Of a DNA stretch of 64,000 nucleotides, positions 28,001 through 39,362 are shown one piece after another. This DNA comes from Gavia stellata (lineage: Eukaryota > Chordata > Aves > Gaviiformes > Gaviidae). A program made the position numbers and the translations under genes. The stretch covers positions 97,882,449 through 97,946,448 of the forward strand of contig NC_082596.1 of NCBI RefSeq assembly GCF_030936135.1, given 5' to 3'. Every line of letters begins with the position of its first letter. Within the stretch, counting starts at the first letter, position 1. Under the pieces are notes generated by a model. That model saw nothing but the letters and a program-made list of their open reading frames with translations. It did not search any database and was not told the DNA's origin.

Positions 28001-31000
28001 AAAAAGAAAATAGAATTTGAGAAATTGAACTAAAAACTCAAATACTGAATTTCAGAAGTAAGAGACCTGAATCACCATAGTTTTACATTCTGCTGTATTT
28101 GAATCTTTGCAGATTACTTGAACAGTCTGAAGAACAGCATTTTACATCTTTTATACAGTTTAGCATGTTGCGTATGTATAACTGACAGTTCGTGACCCTC
28201 CCAGTTATTTGTGTTAGATCAAAACATTTTCTGTATGTTTCTGAATGCATACCAATCTATGGCTAACTGAATTTGGCATCTGAAAAAAAGGACACATTTT
28301 CCCTTTTATGTAAGTAAACACTGGGATAAATGATAGAATCTTTACTATTAAAGATTTTTAACGTCAGTCTTGACAAGCATTTGAGAGAAATATTTTAGGT
28401 GGAGTAGTTCTGCAGTAAGGTAGCGCTGTGGACTGTCAGTCTTTCCAGCTTTGCCTGCTTTGATGCAGGGAGAGGTTCACAGTATTATGTTCAATTATGG
28501 TGCCAGAAATTCTTCTGAGCCTGTGGCTGCCTAGAGTCACTCAAACTCACAGCATTCAAGGATGTTAATAAATAAAGTTATCATAATACAATGTTCCTTG
28601 AAATACTGTATGTAAAATCATTTCCATCTATCTCAAACAGGGTCCTGTTGCATCACCCATGTCTATGCGATCTGTTCTAACAAGCGGGTCATGCCTCTCC
28701 CCACCACCGCCACCACCACCACCACCTGGACCTCCCCCCATACTTGATACAGAAACCGTAAAGGATGAAGGAACTGCATCTCGCTCAGCCCTATTTGCAC
28801 AGCTTAACCAGGGAGAGGCAATCACCAAAGGTCAGGAGAAAAGAAATCAAATTTTGGTCCATGAGTCAAACTATGTCAAGAGCTGCTATATGTATTAACC
28901 CAACTTCGGCTGCATTTTTAAGTTACATTTAAGCAGCTCAGATCATTCTGAGGCTTGCACTGAGTCTGATGGATGAGACTGTATACCAAAACCTCCTTTA
29001 GAAGCAACAGCACCCAAATATGTTCAGCATACTTGAAATTCACACCATTTATTTAGAGGTATCCTTTTAATTTTAAAGCTACCCAGCTGGACATCTTCAA
29101 TCCCCAGCAGCTGGTGAAACTCTAAGTTGCAACTTACTTAAAAATAAAAATTTATAGCCCTTTCTGATTCACATTCAGTGTACCAAGCTGTGTCAAAATG
29201 TGTGATATGTTAGGTGAAAAGGTATGGTGTATAACTCAGCATGGGGAACAATAATAAAGCTTTTTGTATTAATACTGGACAGTTGTAATTAAGGTGGATG
29301 GTTGTGAGTTTAAATACATACAATTGATATATCTGCCTTGAATGCTGCAGGGATAGGTCAAATAGTCATAAATTAGAAAAATAATCTCATTTTTATGGAT
29401 GGAAAAATAGGATATAACAAGCTCTCAGAGCTCGCTACAGAGAGGGACTAGAGACATTGTGGGCATTTCTGTAAAGATACTAAGATAGCCCATCCACAGT
29501 AAAAGAGGTTTTATATAAACTGCTAAAAATATGTAGGCAGTTACACTTTAGGTCATTACGCAGGCAAACCTTGAGGAAATAATGTAAATTCATGGAATAA
29601 TTTAACACATTACAACATTCAACACAATTACAAATGAACTTTTCCTGCTTAAATATGAACACCCTTAGGACTGGAAAGCAGACTCTCTTTCATAAACACC
29701 CATTGGATTTTTTTAGGGCTTCGGCATGTCTCTGATGACCAGAAGACTCACAAGAACCCCAGCCTACGTGCCCAGTGTCCATCTGTTCGTTCTCCAACAA
29801 AAAGCCATACTCCAAGTCCCACCTCTCCCAAGAATTCCCCACAGCAGAGCCATGTCCCTGTTTTGGAGCTAGAGGGAAAGAAGTGGAGAGTGGTGAGTTC
29901 CAGTCACACCTCTGAATTGCACCCTGCACACTGCAAACCAGGTTGAGCACTGAAACATCTTGCAAAAGGTTGTCCATAATCAAGGTGCAACAAATCAACG
30001 TTGCAACTAAAATAGGCTGAGTCTTGCATTGCTCTGCCTTGCTAGTTTAGCTTTTACTATTCTGTAGCATCTAAAGTTAATTCATTTGTCCCTGAGAATT
30101 GTATACTAATTCGTCTGAACTGAAGAATGTCACAACCAGCATATAAATTCCTTGCAAAATCAGACAATCGGCCAGAAGCAAGTCTAGTGGAGAACTCTCA
30201 TTAAAAACCCTTCTTGCAGGCCATTTGTGCAAGTGAGAGGTAGCAGTATTATCACAGAGCACTTTCTCCAGCTTTGTTAACCAATGGAATTGTATGTTTA
30301 TTTTTCATCACCATGCAAGCATGTCTCCCATGCTTAAAAGTAGAGCAGTGTTTTCCTTTTGCTCAATCTACAGATGGAAAAGATAGCTTTGTTTCACGTT
30401 TGGGAGTTAATTTATGTAGGCATATACCAAAGAATCTATGAGTGAAATTTCACATGACTGTGTTGGTTAAAACAGGGAAGAAACAATATGCAGTTTAGTC
30501 ATGCAGAAGGTTATATACAGTCATTACTGTGGAGTTGAATTTGCAGAAGGTGCAGTCACTGTTTGTCTGTGTTATATTGCCTTAGGGTTATAGTACCTGG
30601 AACTTCCCTTGTGGATCCCTAGTCTTTCCTTGACATCCATGGAGTGTAAATGTCCCTTCACGCTTCATAATGAAAGGAAATTTCTTCACCTATTACTCCT
30701 TGTTGTATATGGTAATGCCTGCACCTGTTCATAACACACTGTATAGACCATTATATAACACATGGGGGAACAAAAACTTGCTCTGTTCATCAAGGTGCCG
30801 GTCTAAATTGGATGAGAGCCAAGCAACAGTTTTGTGAGGGCATTTTTAAATTGTTGTGAGCATAATGTCTTTGCTACAAAATTAATGGGTTTTGTTATGG
30901 TCTATGCTAAGTTCTTCAGTTCTGCAGCTCTAAAATATACACGTATCATCTAAGGGTGAATTAGGTGAAATATCCAATCACCAAGCAGATTAGATTTTTA

Positions 31001-34000
31001 AGCCACAGGAAGGATATTGCTGTGTTGTAACTGAAGATGCAATGACTCGAGGATAAGTTGTACTAAACTCTGTCTGAATGTTAGCTAGTTAAAGACAACC
31101 AATAAAATAAACTTTCTTTTGAAATAGGAATATCAAGAAGATAAGAATGACCTGGTCATTAGCAACACTGAACTCAAGCAAGTGGCCTACATTTTTAAGT
31201 GTAACAAATCTACACTTCAGATAAAAGGAAAAATCAATTCAATTACTATTGGTGAGTGGATAGCTCAGCTGGGCTTTAAATGCCAATCTTGAAAAAACTG
31301 ACTTATGTGATTAATAACGCATCTGAATCATTCCATTCCCTTTAATGGATTGATCATGTGAGTAAAGCCGCTCAGCTATGCAGTGCGAGACTGGGAATTT
31401 TCATAGTTAATGTAGCAGGTGTGCATATATTTGCTTTTATCTTGCCTTTCTTATTTATGATTGCTTTTATTTTAGACAACTGTAAAAAGTTTGGCCTTGT
31501 GTTTGACAACGTTGTGGGAATCGTGGAAGTGATCAATTCCAGGGATATTCAGATTCAGGTAAATATCTATTTGAAAAAGATAGATAGACAGAGAACAAGC
31601 AGGAAACAAAAAGCCCAAAGTGTAGCTACAAGAGATTTTAAAATCTCAGAGGAGCAGAACAAAAATAAGAGATTGATGCATCCAAATGTATCTTTATATG
31701 CACTAAATTCTGCTGATGTATTTAGAAAATGCGTATGAAAACTATTGAGCATCACTGAACAAACCTCACTTACCCCAATCCCTTCTGGTTCCAGTGAAGC
31801 TGAGAGATCTATACACTGTAAGAACTATTACTTCTGGCCCTAATTTTCCTGCTTTCATGGTAGACAGCTCCTAGCACTTGAAAGTTCAGCGGTGCTTATG
31901 GAACAAATTCTGGCAGTTAGCTAATTGATTTCTAAGCCCAGAATGTGGTTCTTTCTTTTTTTCTTATTCTCTCAATGAAAATGTTCAAATAAACTGTAAA
32001 AGGACAACTAAATGACATAAAGTGAAAGCAGGCATCAGGATTTCGAAAATGTCCCCTGCCAGTGACGTGACACATTACATGAGTAAGTAATGTTGTCACT
32101 TGCCTACAAATGGGCTATGAGCCGATACTGGTTTTGTCTTTGATAACCAGTAAGCAAAGCTTCATCAGCTTTGGTTCTTTTGAAAAGAAAATGGATGTAT
32201 TTTAAATCCATATATTGCCCACTTTATTGGGGATGCTTGCTCCTTCAGAATACAGTCTGCCTGACATTTACAGCACTTCATTCATCCCGTTCCAAAGAGG
32301 TCTAACTATACATGCTCTAGTAATTGGTTGTGTCAGACGTACACGATCTAGTCTCAAGAAAGGACTTCAGGATGTATTATTTTAAGCGAAAAAGAAATGA
32401 AATGTTAATTAAATTATACCAAACTGTCAGTCTTCAAGCAAGGTGAGGTCTTTTGCGTAAAAGGCTGTGTCTGCTGTATGACATTGAATGTAGACACTTC
32501 TGCTCCATGCTTCAGAAATACTGGTCACAGCCACCACAGGGAATAATAGCAAGATGGTTTCTTTATATTTTGAACCTCATGCAAGTGACTGACAGTGCTA
32601 CCAGCTGTGCATCATCTTCTGAACTGTAACAAGCAGTTTTATTCATAATCCCTACATGTCTTCTTATGGCAGAGGCAGTTAGTTAAAGACAAAGATCCCA
32701 GGCATTTATTTGAGTGTTTTTTAAATAACTAGATGATTTTTATCATTACCTCTAGAACTATTCATGAAAGCTGAAAAATTCATATGTAATGAACAGCAAA
32801 TCCACAGCTTGTTAATACTCAAATAAAGGGAAAGTATCTAAGAATCAAAATTCTTTTGATTAAGCAGGTTCTATGAATATTTCATAAGGCTTCTATGCCA
32901 TGGAGCAGAGTGGAGTTCCACGTAAGAAGGTAGAGTTAGAGTCTGGCTATATGCTATATGCTGCTCGAATCAGGCAGCTTCCACAGGGTTTGAGTATGCC
33001 AAGTGCTGAGCACCTCAATTTTCTCAGTATTTTGAAGACCTGAGCTTATAAGTTGCAAATACATGACATATTAATGGAACAAATGTCAGTAAATTAATCC
33101 TATAGATTTTGATATAAATAGTTACTTCAGTGCCATATTGCTTGGCTCTCCTTCCTTCTAGTGTTTTTTTTTTTCTTGCCAGATGTTTGCAAAATTTATT
33201 AAACACACCCTCCTTTTGTTCTCTGTTGCATGAGACCCCATTAAAGAAAAGAAAGATCAGTTTAAGATGCATTGATCACTACATAGATCAGACTTCAGGA
33301 TCGGAGTGGGATGCAAGAGGGCAGACAGACTTGTTCTTTGTTTGCTGTCACATTTAAGGAACTGAAACTGAAAATATATTCTTAATTTGAAGGATGGGAG
33401 ACACTCTTTCATTAACATGTACATATCCATCACATGTTGTTACTGTTTTATGGCTCAGAATAACCTCTGTCCTTTTGATGCGTTGTCCAGAGTATATTGC
33501 TGTCCCTTCTGGAGAGGGCAGCAGGAGAAGGAGGAATTTTTACTGACAACCAGCGAGTCAGCCAGTTAACCATGAAGAAATCTTTTAATCTGTAGAATTG
33601 TAAACAAGAGAAGACTACCCCTTCTCCCCAAGTAAATCTTGTGCTTGCTTTTAAAGTGACATAAGAAACACCTTTAGAGATTTAATTAAATTGATCTCAG
33701 TACTTTTTTAGAACTGCAGCTTGCCTGAAGGGGATAAAAACCCTTTCCTGTTGTATGCTGTAAAACCTGGAAGAGCTTTGAAGTCTTCAGAACGTATTAC
33801 AAAACACTTGTTGAGTAGTACTATACACTGGGATCTTTCATTTGCCCTTACTGGGTTGGAACTGACATGTTAGATTTCTTAACCAGTTCTCACTGATGAA
33901 CAAGGTGAACACTGCCTAAATATCAGCACAAAAGCATCACTGAAATTAGAGAGAATCAGGGAATCGCTTTCATCAAACTGTATATTAAAAGCTTGCTGCA

Positions 34001-35970
34001 TAAGTTTGCTGTTGTGTATAGATCTTTGTTACCACCACCAAGAATCTTCAGTGTCTAACAAAACAAATATAAGCATCATGCAGGCAGCTGACACGCAGAT
34101 CAGATGTTGGTGGCCAAAATTAGACCTGGCAGGCAACGAGCATTTTCTTGACAGTATCTTTCTGTGCATTTTAAAATTTGATATTAAGTAGATTTTATTT
34201 TGCAGGTGATGGGGAAAGTGCCAACCATTTCTATTAACAAAACAGAAGGCTGCCACATCTACCTCAGTGAGGAATCATTAGACTGTGAGATTGTGAGTGC
34301 CAAATCATCCGAGATGAACATCCTCATCCCCCAAGATGGTGATTATGTGAGTGAGATTATTTTTAAAGCTTTCCTCTCCCTTCCCCACTAGTCTTGGTAG
34401 CTAATAGCATTTAAACTGTTAGGAAAGAAACTAACATACCACACATACTACGTCATCAAAAAATTATCCAGAACGATAGAATTTCCACGTTCCGATATCT
34501 CAGCTATCGGTGCAGGAAGAACTCCTTACTTTCTAGGGCACAAAGTAATTTCAAAGATCAGACATGACGTTATTTCTTTCCATTTTGATAGATAATGGCT
34601 TCATCTCCTGTCCATTTAATTTTCTTTTTTGATATCTAATCTCCCAAAGAAACTCACTTCACAGAAGAGCAGTCAAGCCTGAAGATGATGATGCTAAAAC
34701 TAAGAGAAATGTAATAGTCCTGCAGATGAAATAATACAGTATAATACACTTGTTTTTTCTAAAGCTGTTGATACATGGGTAACATCTGTAGTACTTTCTA
34801 GTATTTTCAACACATGTCCTTAAAAGCCACTTAAACATGTGCATTTTCTGTTTTAGTAAGATTTTCATACTATGCCCACCAGCATTTCTCATAGTCATAC
34901 TCCATCATTTCACATACTGGCAAGGGATCATGCCGGCAAAGCATACTCGTAATGGTTTCCTAGTTTCCTCAACAGAGCAGTGCTGGAATTGCACTGAATG
35001 GCCATAGACAGAACTTAAATTTCTCATAAATCTTCTGGGCTGGAGTTTTGTATGGTAGAAGGGTTTAGGCTTTATAAAAGAAAATATGTAACAAGAGAAT
35101 TCTTATGCTCCACATTTCCAAAAGTGACTGCTGGATGCCCAGCTTCAGATAACTAAAAAGGGAATGATTTTCAGTGGGTGCGTATTCACCTATTTCTTAA
35201 AAAAAAAGGTCCTTTTGATCAGTCTCGCCTCAAATCACCGTATCATCTGAAATCACTGGCTATCAAAACACCTATATGAGGTCTGAATAAAAAAAGGCCC
35301 TCTTCACATCTTTTTTTGTTTACTGGGAACAGACAAAAACCCAGCAACATCACCTGTATTTCACCAAATATACAGAATGGAAGGAGACTTTTATGTTCTG
35401 CTTCGTTTTGTGTACCCCACAAGGGATGCTGAGTCTTTTGAAGTGTATCACACTTAAAATAATAGGTTTTTTTTTTAAATTTTATTCTTCCATATTACAA
35501 TATTGCTTTCCTCCTTAAAATTAACCTCCTCGCTAGATCTCCACATCTAAATCCTTTCTACTGTCTTCCAACCCAGACACTGATGGAATCTAAAGTAATT
35601 TCTGACATAAGGCTTATTTACTTAGTTGTTCCAAATAATGGTGTGAGAGGGATTACTGCAAAGTAGTACCATACCAAGGCTATTTGAAACTGGATAGCAA
35701 TAAGGCTTTTTCCTGTGTGGTATTGTAAAATAGCTTCCTAGGGTAATGAAGAAGGCTTCTCTCTAATCCTGGCATGTCTGAGCTATCAATGCTTTCTCAG
35801 TCATGTAGCACTAATAGTATTCCGCCAGTTTTCATGAGGTATCCACTGTTTATTCAATCATCGTTGTTGCTTTTGTTTCTTACCAGAAAGAATTTCCGGT
35901 TCCTGAACAGTTCAAGACAGCATGGGATGGATCTAAGTTGGTCACTGAACCTGCAGAGATTGTGGGTTGA
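992..35970 (+). CDS. CAP2: CAP2, adenylyl cyclase-associated protein 2 (3' ten coding exons; 5' end off window)
   Basis: CAP proteins recycle actin: the N-terminal helical domain works with cofilin on filaments, and the WH2 and CARP domains bind G-actin and drive nucleotide exchange. Ten exons join in frame (992-1069, 13573-13716, 13950-14035, 15815-15920, 28641-28830, 29717-29892, 31128-31251, 31476-31558, 34206-34346, 35887-35970) to give 403 codons and a stop. In order they encode most of the helical folded domain (motifs [34 protein letters not shown]), a polyproline stretch, a WH2 region containing LRHV, and a beta-helical CARP domain beginning [11 protein letters not shown] and ending EPAEIVG. 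The family is about 475 residues, so roughly 74 N-terminal residues lie left of the window. The sequence matches CAP2 better than CAP1 throughout, judged from memory of the human protein. All introns are GT-AG and no frameshift is seen. Confidence 0.97.
5851..6336 (-). mobile_element. CR1 LINE fragment, 5'-truncated, minus orientation
   Basis: The plus strand opens with the complement of the CR1 3' terminal repeat (catagaatcatagaatcat at 5851-5869). The minus strand then reads the C-terminal end of the CR1 ORF2 polyprotein ([47 protein letters not shown]). The frame opens at 6316, breaks near 6023, and only the last ~490 bp of the element remain. It sits in a CAP2 intron, antisense to the gene. 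It is a dead copy with no complete reverse transcriptase. Confidence 0.93.
12456..12479. repeat. Small CA/GT inverted repeat
   Basis: Nine bases acacacaca, a six-base spacer, then tgtgtgtgt form a perfect hairpin inside a CAP2 intron. It may be no more than two adjoining dinucleotide runs. Confidence 0.5.
13573..13716 (+). CDS. CAP2: CAP2 exon, helical folded domain part 2
   Basis: The acceptor is ttgttcag and the donor is gtgagt. The 144 bases encode 48 residues, from [17 protein letters not shown] to the family motif IPALGWIAV. It is phase 0 on both sides. The exon is multiple-of-three, so skipping it would keep the frame but delete helices of the cofilin-actin binding domain. Confidence 0.97.
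13950..14035 (+). CDS. CAP2: CAP2 exon, helical folded domain part 3
   Basis: The acceptor is ggtgctag and the donor is gtatgt. It encodes [20 protein letters not shown] and then RVLKDYKH, ending with two bases (AG) of a split serine codon. The intron before it is only 233 bp. Confidence 0.97.
14714..14810. repeat. AT-rich low-complexity stretch
   Basis: Nearly pure A/T with repeated tatata and aataaata units. Likely simple-sequence drift in a CAP2 intron. The AATAAA hexamers within it are not evidence of a transcript end. Confidence 0.7.
15408..15453. repeat. 23-bp tandem duplication
   Basis: Two adjacent copies (15408-15430 and 15431-15453), beginning ggaacccacggatattt, differ at one base (a/g). 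Recent local duplication in a CAP2 intron. Confidence 0.9.
15815..15920 (+). CDS. CAP2: CAP2 exon, helical folded domain part 4
   Basis: The acceptor is tttttccag and the donor is gtaagt. After completing the split serine codon it encodes [18 protein letters not shown] followed by [17 protein letters not shown], the highly conserved C-terminal end of the helical domain. It ends in phase 0. Confidence 0.97.
16983..17398 (+). mobile_element. CR1 LINE fragment, 5'-truncated, plus orientation
   Basis: Plus-strand CR1 3' end. It reads from the ggctggaacacctctcctg block through [18 protein letters not shown] and [11 protein letters not shown], then the 3' UTR block ggttggactaggtgatctt, and ends in the CR1 terminal repeat attctgtgatcctatgg (17382-17398). 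About 415 bp are kept. It is a decayed, non-autonomous copy inside a CAP2 intron, same strand as the gene. Confidence 0.93.
27275..27298. repeat. Poly(A) run, 24 bases
   Basis: An uninterrupted run of A preceded within 35 bases by a T-run. There is no recognisable retrocopy directly upstream, so it is called a mononucleotide microsatellite rather than a retroposon tail. Confidence 0.85.
28641..28830 (+). CDS. CAP2: CAP2 exon, polyproline and start of WH2 region
   Basis: The acceptor is ctcaaacag. It encodes [20 protein letters not shown], nine consecutive prolines, GPPP, and then [17 protein letters not shown]. The polyproline is encoded largely by CCA repeats and is the kind of stretch that binds profilin and SH3 domains in CAP proteins. 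The donor is gtcagg, weaker than the other CAP2 donors because C replaces a purine at +3. It ends in phase 1, inside the glycine codon before LRHV. Confidence 0.96.
28831..29716. other. CAP2 intron, 0.9 kb
   Basis: Phase 1 intron that splits the WH2 region between a glycine codon and LRHV. Nothing else recognised. Confidence 0.8.
29717..29892 (+). CDS. CAP2: CAP2 exon, WH2 motif and linker into CARP domain
   Basis: The acceptor is ttttttag and the donor is gtgagt. It encodes [19 protein letters not shown], the actin-binding WH2 core. A serine/proline-rich linker ([16 protein letters not shown]) follows, then [13 protein letters not shown], which opens the CARP domain. It ends in phase 0. Confidence 0.97.
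29893..31127. other. CAP2 intron, 1.2 kb
   Basis: Phase 0 intron, AT-rich, no repeat or RNA gene recognised. Confidence 0.8.
31128..31251 (+). CDS. CAP2: CAP2 exon, CARP domain part 1
   Basis: The acceptor is gaaatag and the donor is gtgagt. It encodes [35 protein letters not shown] and INSITI, early strands of the right-handed beta-helix CARP fold. It ends in phase 1. Confidence 0.97.
31476..31558 (+). CDS. CAP2: CAP2 exon, CARP domain part 2
   Basis: The acceptor is attttag and the donor is gtaaat. It encodes [19 protein letters not shown] and INSRDIQIQ. The preceding intron (31252-31475) is only 224 bp. A longer open frame at 31358-31738 runs through this exon into both introns and is read-through, not a separate gene. 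Confidence 0.97.
31559..34205. other. CAP2 intron, 2.6 kb
   Basis: Phase 0 intron within the CARP domain. No repeat family or conserved coding signal seen. Confidence 0.8.
34206..34346 (+). CDS. CAP2: CAP2 exon, CARP domain part 3
   Basis: The acceptor is ttttgcag and the donor is gtgagt. The 141 bases encode 47 residues including [20 protein letters not shown] and [14 protein letters not shown], the most conserved part of the CARP domain. Phase 0 on both sides. Confidence 0.97.
34347..35886. other. CAP2 last intron, 1.5 kb
   Basis: Phase 0 intron before the terminal coding exon, with short T- and A-runs. Nothing else recognised. Confidence 0.8.
35887..35970 (+). CDS. CAP2: CAP2 terminal coding exon
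   Basis: The acceptor is tcttaccag. It encodes [18 protein letters not shown] and VTEPAEIVG and then TGA at 35968-35970. This C-terminal strap completes the dimeric CARP domain. Confidence 0.97.
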   Translation, partial: KEFPVPEQFKTAWDGSKLVTEPAEIVG

Positions 35971-37165
35971 CTTCGTAGCGCCATACAGCATTTGCTGACC
36001 GTGACCAGACCACAGCCAGCATAAACAAAGCAGTAATGTAAAGAACTAGAAGTAGCAGTAGTTCATACTGCTGTGATAGGCCTTCAAGCATTAGCTCTGC
36101 ATGCTAGAAACAATAACATATCTGGCACGCTTTTGTTAGGCATCCCCATTATTTTTCACGTTTCCACACAGTTTGCCTTCACATACAATTTTAATTCTAA
36201 ATTATGTCATGTGAATGTAATGGATTAAAAAACCCCACCCTCCAGTCACATCATTGGTTTGAAATACTGTATACATTAAGCCAAAATACTGCATGATACA
36301 CTTTGTTATCATCTTGCTTCAGTGCATTCCTTTTTCTGTTTCTGCTAATCAAAAACAGCATTAAGACTTTAAGATGTTTGGTTTTACCTATTAAGCAATT
36401 CCTGTATGACGCAGTAAAAATGTACCCCTAGAAAGTATGCAGTTCCTTGTAGTTCCCTGGCAATCATAATGGTTTTTGTTTTAAACAAGCAAAAAAGGAC
36501 AACTTTCAGCAATACATTTTGCTAACGGAAGATAAAAAAAATCTGGTATTTTAATCAAACACTTTTCTAATATGTATATTTAGAAGATCCCTATGTTTTC
36601 TGTGAGATAAGATTTTATTATGGTCCACAGACTTGCTGTTGCCCTCTCATTTCTTGCAAATTAGTAATTCTTTCTAAGCTAAAGCCTCATCTAAGCTAAA
36701 ATGTTGCAGCCAATCACTTGAAGGTTTTTTGCTCCTTGGATTTCTTTTTTCCCTTTTTTTTTTTTGTGAGACAATCTCTCATTCTTTAAAATTTCACATT
36801 GTATCTTGCATCCTATTCAGAAAACTGAGGGAGGCATATATGTCAGATACCAGCTAGTTTCCTTACTAATAACGTTCCTTTAAAATACTGCTATTGTAGC
36901 TCATATTCATTAAAAATATCTTCCTGTTTCTTCCCCACATTTGTAGGACTTACTCAATTTCAAATATGTCCACAAAGCAAAGCCATAGATTTATGTCATA
37001 CTAATTCTGAGCCCAAATAAAGGGGTAATTTCCTGTTTAGCCCTTTGATTCTACTTTATAGTCCCTATTGTACATGCTTTTTTAACAAAGGTGGAGTGTT
37101 GTATACATTTGTACTATTTCAGCACATAGTACGAATAAAATTTTAAAAATTTAAAAAGTTAGCTT
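35971..37165 (+). other. CAP2: CAP2 3' UTR (probable extent)
   Basis: AT-rich sequence following the CAP2 stop with no further coding signal. Candidate poly(A) signals AATAAA lie at 37016-37021 and 37134-37139, and a third at 37431-37436 could extend it. The end chosen is about 25 bases after the second signal and is an inference. No repeat elements are seen inside. Confidence 0.6.
37134..37139 (+). promoter_or_regulatory. Probable CAP2 poly(A) signal (AATAAA)
   Basis: Canonical hexamer 1.16 kb after the CAP2 stop. AATAAA at 37016-37021 and 37431-37436 are alternatives. Sequence alone does not say which is used. Confidence 0.5.
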
Positions 37166-39362
37166 ATGTTTTTGATCACTTGTAATACTTTGTAACAGTG
37201 AAATCACAGTGAGATGCTTGCAGAGCTAGTTACAAGCTAAATTTTGTGCCTAATTTACCTTGAAAGTACATTAATTCTTGAGGGTTTTTAAACATATCTT
37301 TGATTGTAAAGCCTATACAATACAACCAGTAGTGCTCATTCTGTAAGGTTTTGCTATCTGATGTTTAATCTATGTGTATAATGTGTTTGCTTTAATACGT
37401 ACCATTTTTTCAACAGTAAACTTCTTATGAAATAAAAAGGAAAATGTACTTGTTTAAATACAAAGTTGTTCAGAGCTTGCTCCATTGCAGTGTTTGTCCT
37501 ATATGTTTTCTCCTTCTTAAATGCTGGTTCAAACACTTGATTGAGAAAAAGTAGCTCCTTCTCCCATTTCATTAAATACTATCACTTTTGCTGCCATACT
37601 CCACCTGACAGTGAACAGTGGTATTCTGCATGCTAGCAGATAAACCCGAAGTTTCTTGCCTGTAACTTTGGTGACAGCCAGAGAATTGAGCTTTTCATGA
37701 TTCTCACTTCTAGGTACACCTGTATCTTCCAGAGATTATGTCTAGGGAGATGATCATGACCTGATGCAAGCTTATAAGGTTTGCCTTCTAGTTTTAGCTT
37801 TTCCCATTGTTTCCCTATATGGCTTTGGATGTGTCCCTCCCGTGTTAACAAACCACAAGCGGTCCACTCCATAATACACTTGGATGTGCTTCGTATCTGA
37901 AAAACGGGCATTGCATGCTTGTCATGATAAAAGGATTGTTGAAGGATTATTTAATCCTTAAATCATAATCATAATTTGTCCCATAAAATAATCTCATTCT
38001 GGAGCATTCTGACCTGAAATACTGACTCTTGTTTTCATCCAGCATCAAATAGGGATCAAGTCATTATGCAGCAATAGGAAGCCACTTAATCCTTTGGAGG
38101 TATGATACAAAAACAAGTATCAAATGCTTGATGATAAACAGAAAGCAGCAAGACAGCTCTGAATCACTAAACAGGCAAATTATTTTAGTTCCTCCTAGGG
38201 ATTTAACTCCCCCCTCAAAAACAAACTGTGTGAAGGCTGGTCTGATTCTTCTTTTAAACGTCTGAAAGCAAACTTCCTTGTGGCTAGACCTTCTTCCTAA
38301 CACTCATGTTCCAGCAACATGCAAAACCCAAGAACATTTTTTTGACTGGTTTCTTAACAGGAAGAAGTCTTATGCAGTAACAGTGCATGCCTGACAGTCT
38401 GAACACCCCTGAGAACTTTGTCAGACGGCAGATGTTTGAAAGATAAGGAAGACCCAAGTTAATTGCTTCAATTGGAGAAGAGGCTATCAAGTCCATGCAT
38501 TATTGGACACCAGAAAAACAGGAGAGAGACTTTTTAAATATGCAGATATCTTTTATCCAGTACTTCTAGTCAGCCATATGACAAAAAAAATCTATAACCA
38601 GCTTTTGTCAGTTCTGGTCCTCATAAAAAATACTCGTCATACATTTCCAGTAGGTTGGACTGTTCATTTCCCTGCAACCTGTCTTTAACTTCAAAAATAT
38701 AAAGGAGTGCTAAATAAACAAAATAAATCCAAGGTTCGGATTCTACCCTACATGAATTTGTGTACAATTAAAGGTTAAAAACTCATCTTCTGAAAAATCA
38801 AGTAAATCTTGAGATAGAAATAGTCAACAAGCTGCAGAATGATGATTGGATGAGTCATCCCAACCATGATCAGTTGTGTCCACCAACCCTTCAGCAGCAA
38901 ACTTGATCTGTGTTTAATGGTTGACACCAGCAAGGAGTGAACTGCTAAATGCTGAGCATCTCTAAGGTCCTATTGATTATTTCTTTGTACTGCTTGCTAT
39001 CACACAAGATACACCCCTTGATTTCAGCTCTACACTGCACTAGAGCAGTGTTACTACTTGTGGTTATACTCTAAATCAGTGGAACTGTCAAAACAGAAAA
39101 CAGTGTATTTGATGCATATATTGATATGGAACAAATGTGTATGGTGTAATTAGCCAGTTCATTTTTGTAAACCTGCATGGGTCAAATATTCACCAGTGTA
39201 GATGCTGTCAATCAGACAGTAAAATACATGTAAAAGAGAAGGAGATCTTTTACTAAGCGTCCAAATGTAAAAAATTTTTTTCCTATGAAAAGCTTCAACA
39301 GATCTCATACTTTCTTAAATAGAAGCTCTGTAAAAGTACTCATGAAGTAATCTGTACAAAGT

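Larger units (their letters stand above)
15921..28640. other. CAP2 intron, 12.7 kb
   Basis: Phase 0 intron between the helical domain and the polyproline exon. It contains a CR1 copy (16983-17398), an AT-rich patch near 16437-16510, a GA-rich patch near 18777-18800 and a 24-base A-run (27275-27298). I see no gene-like signal in the remainder. Confidence 0.75.

Noticed and set aside
31358-31738. 126-codon frame overlapping a CAP2 exon
   Set aside because: It is the real CAP2 exon (31476-31558) with intronic read-through on both sides.
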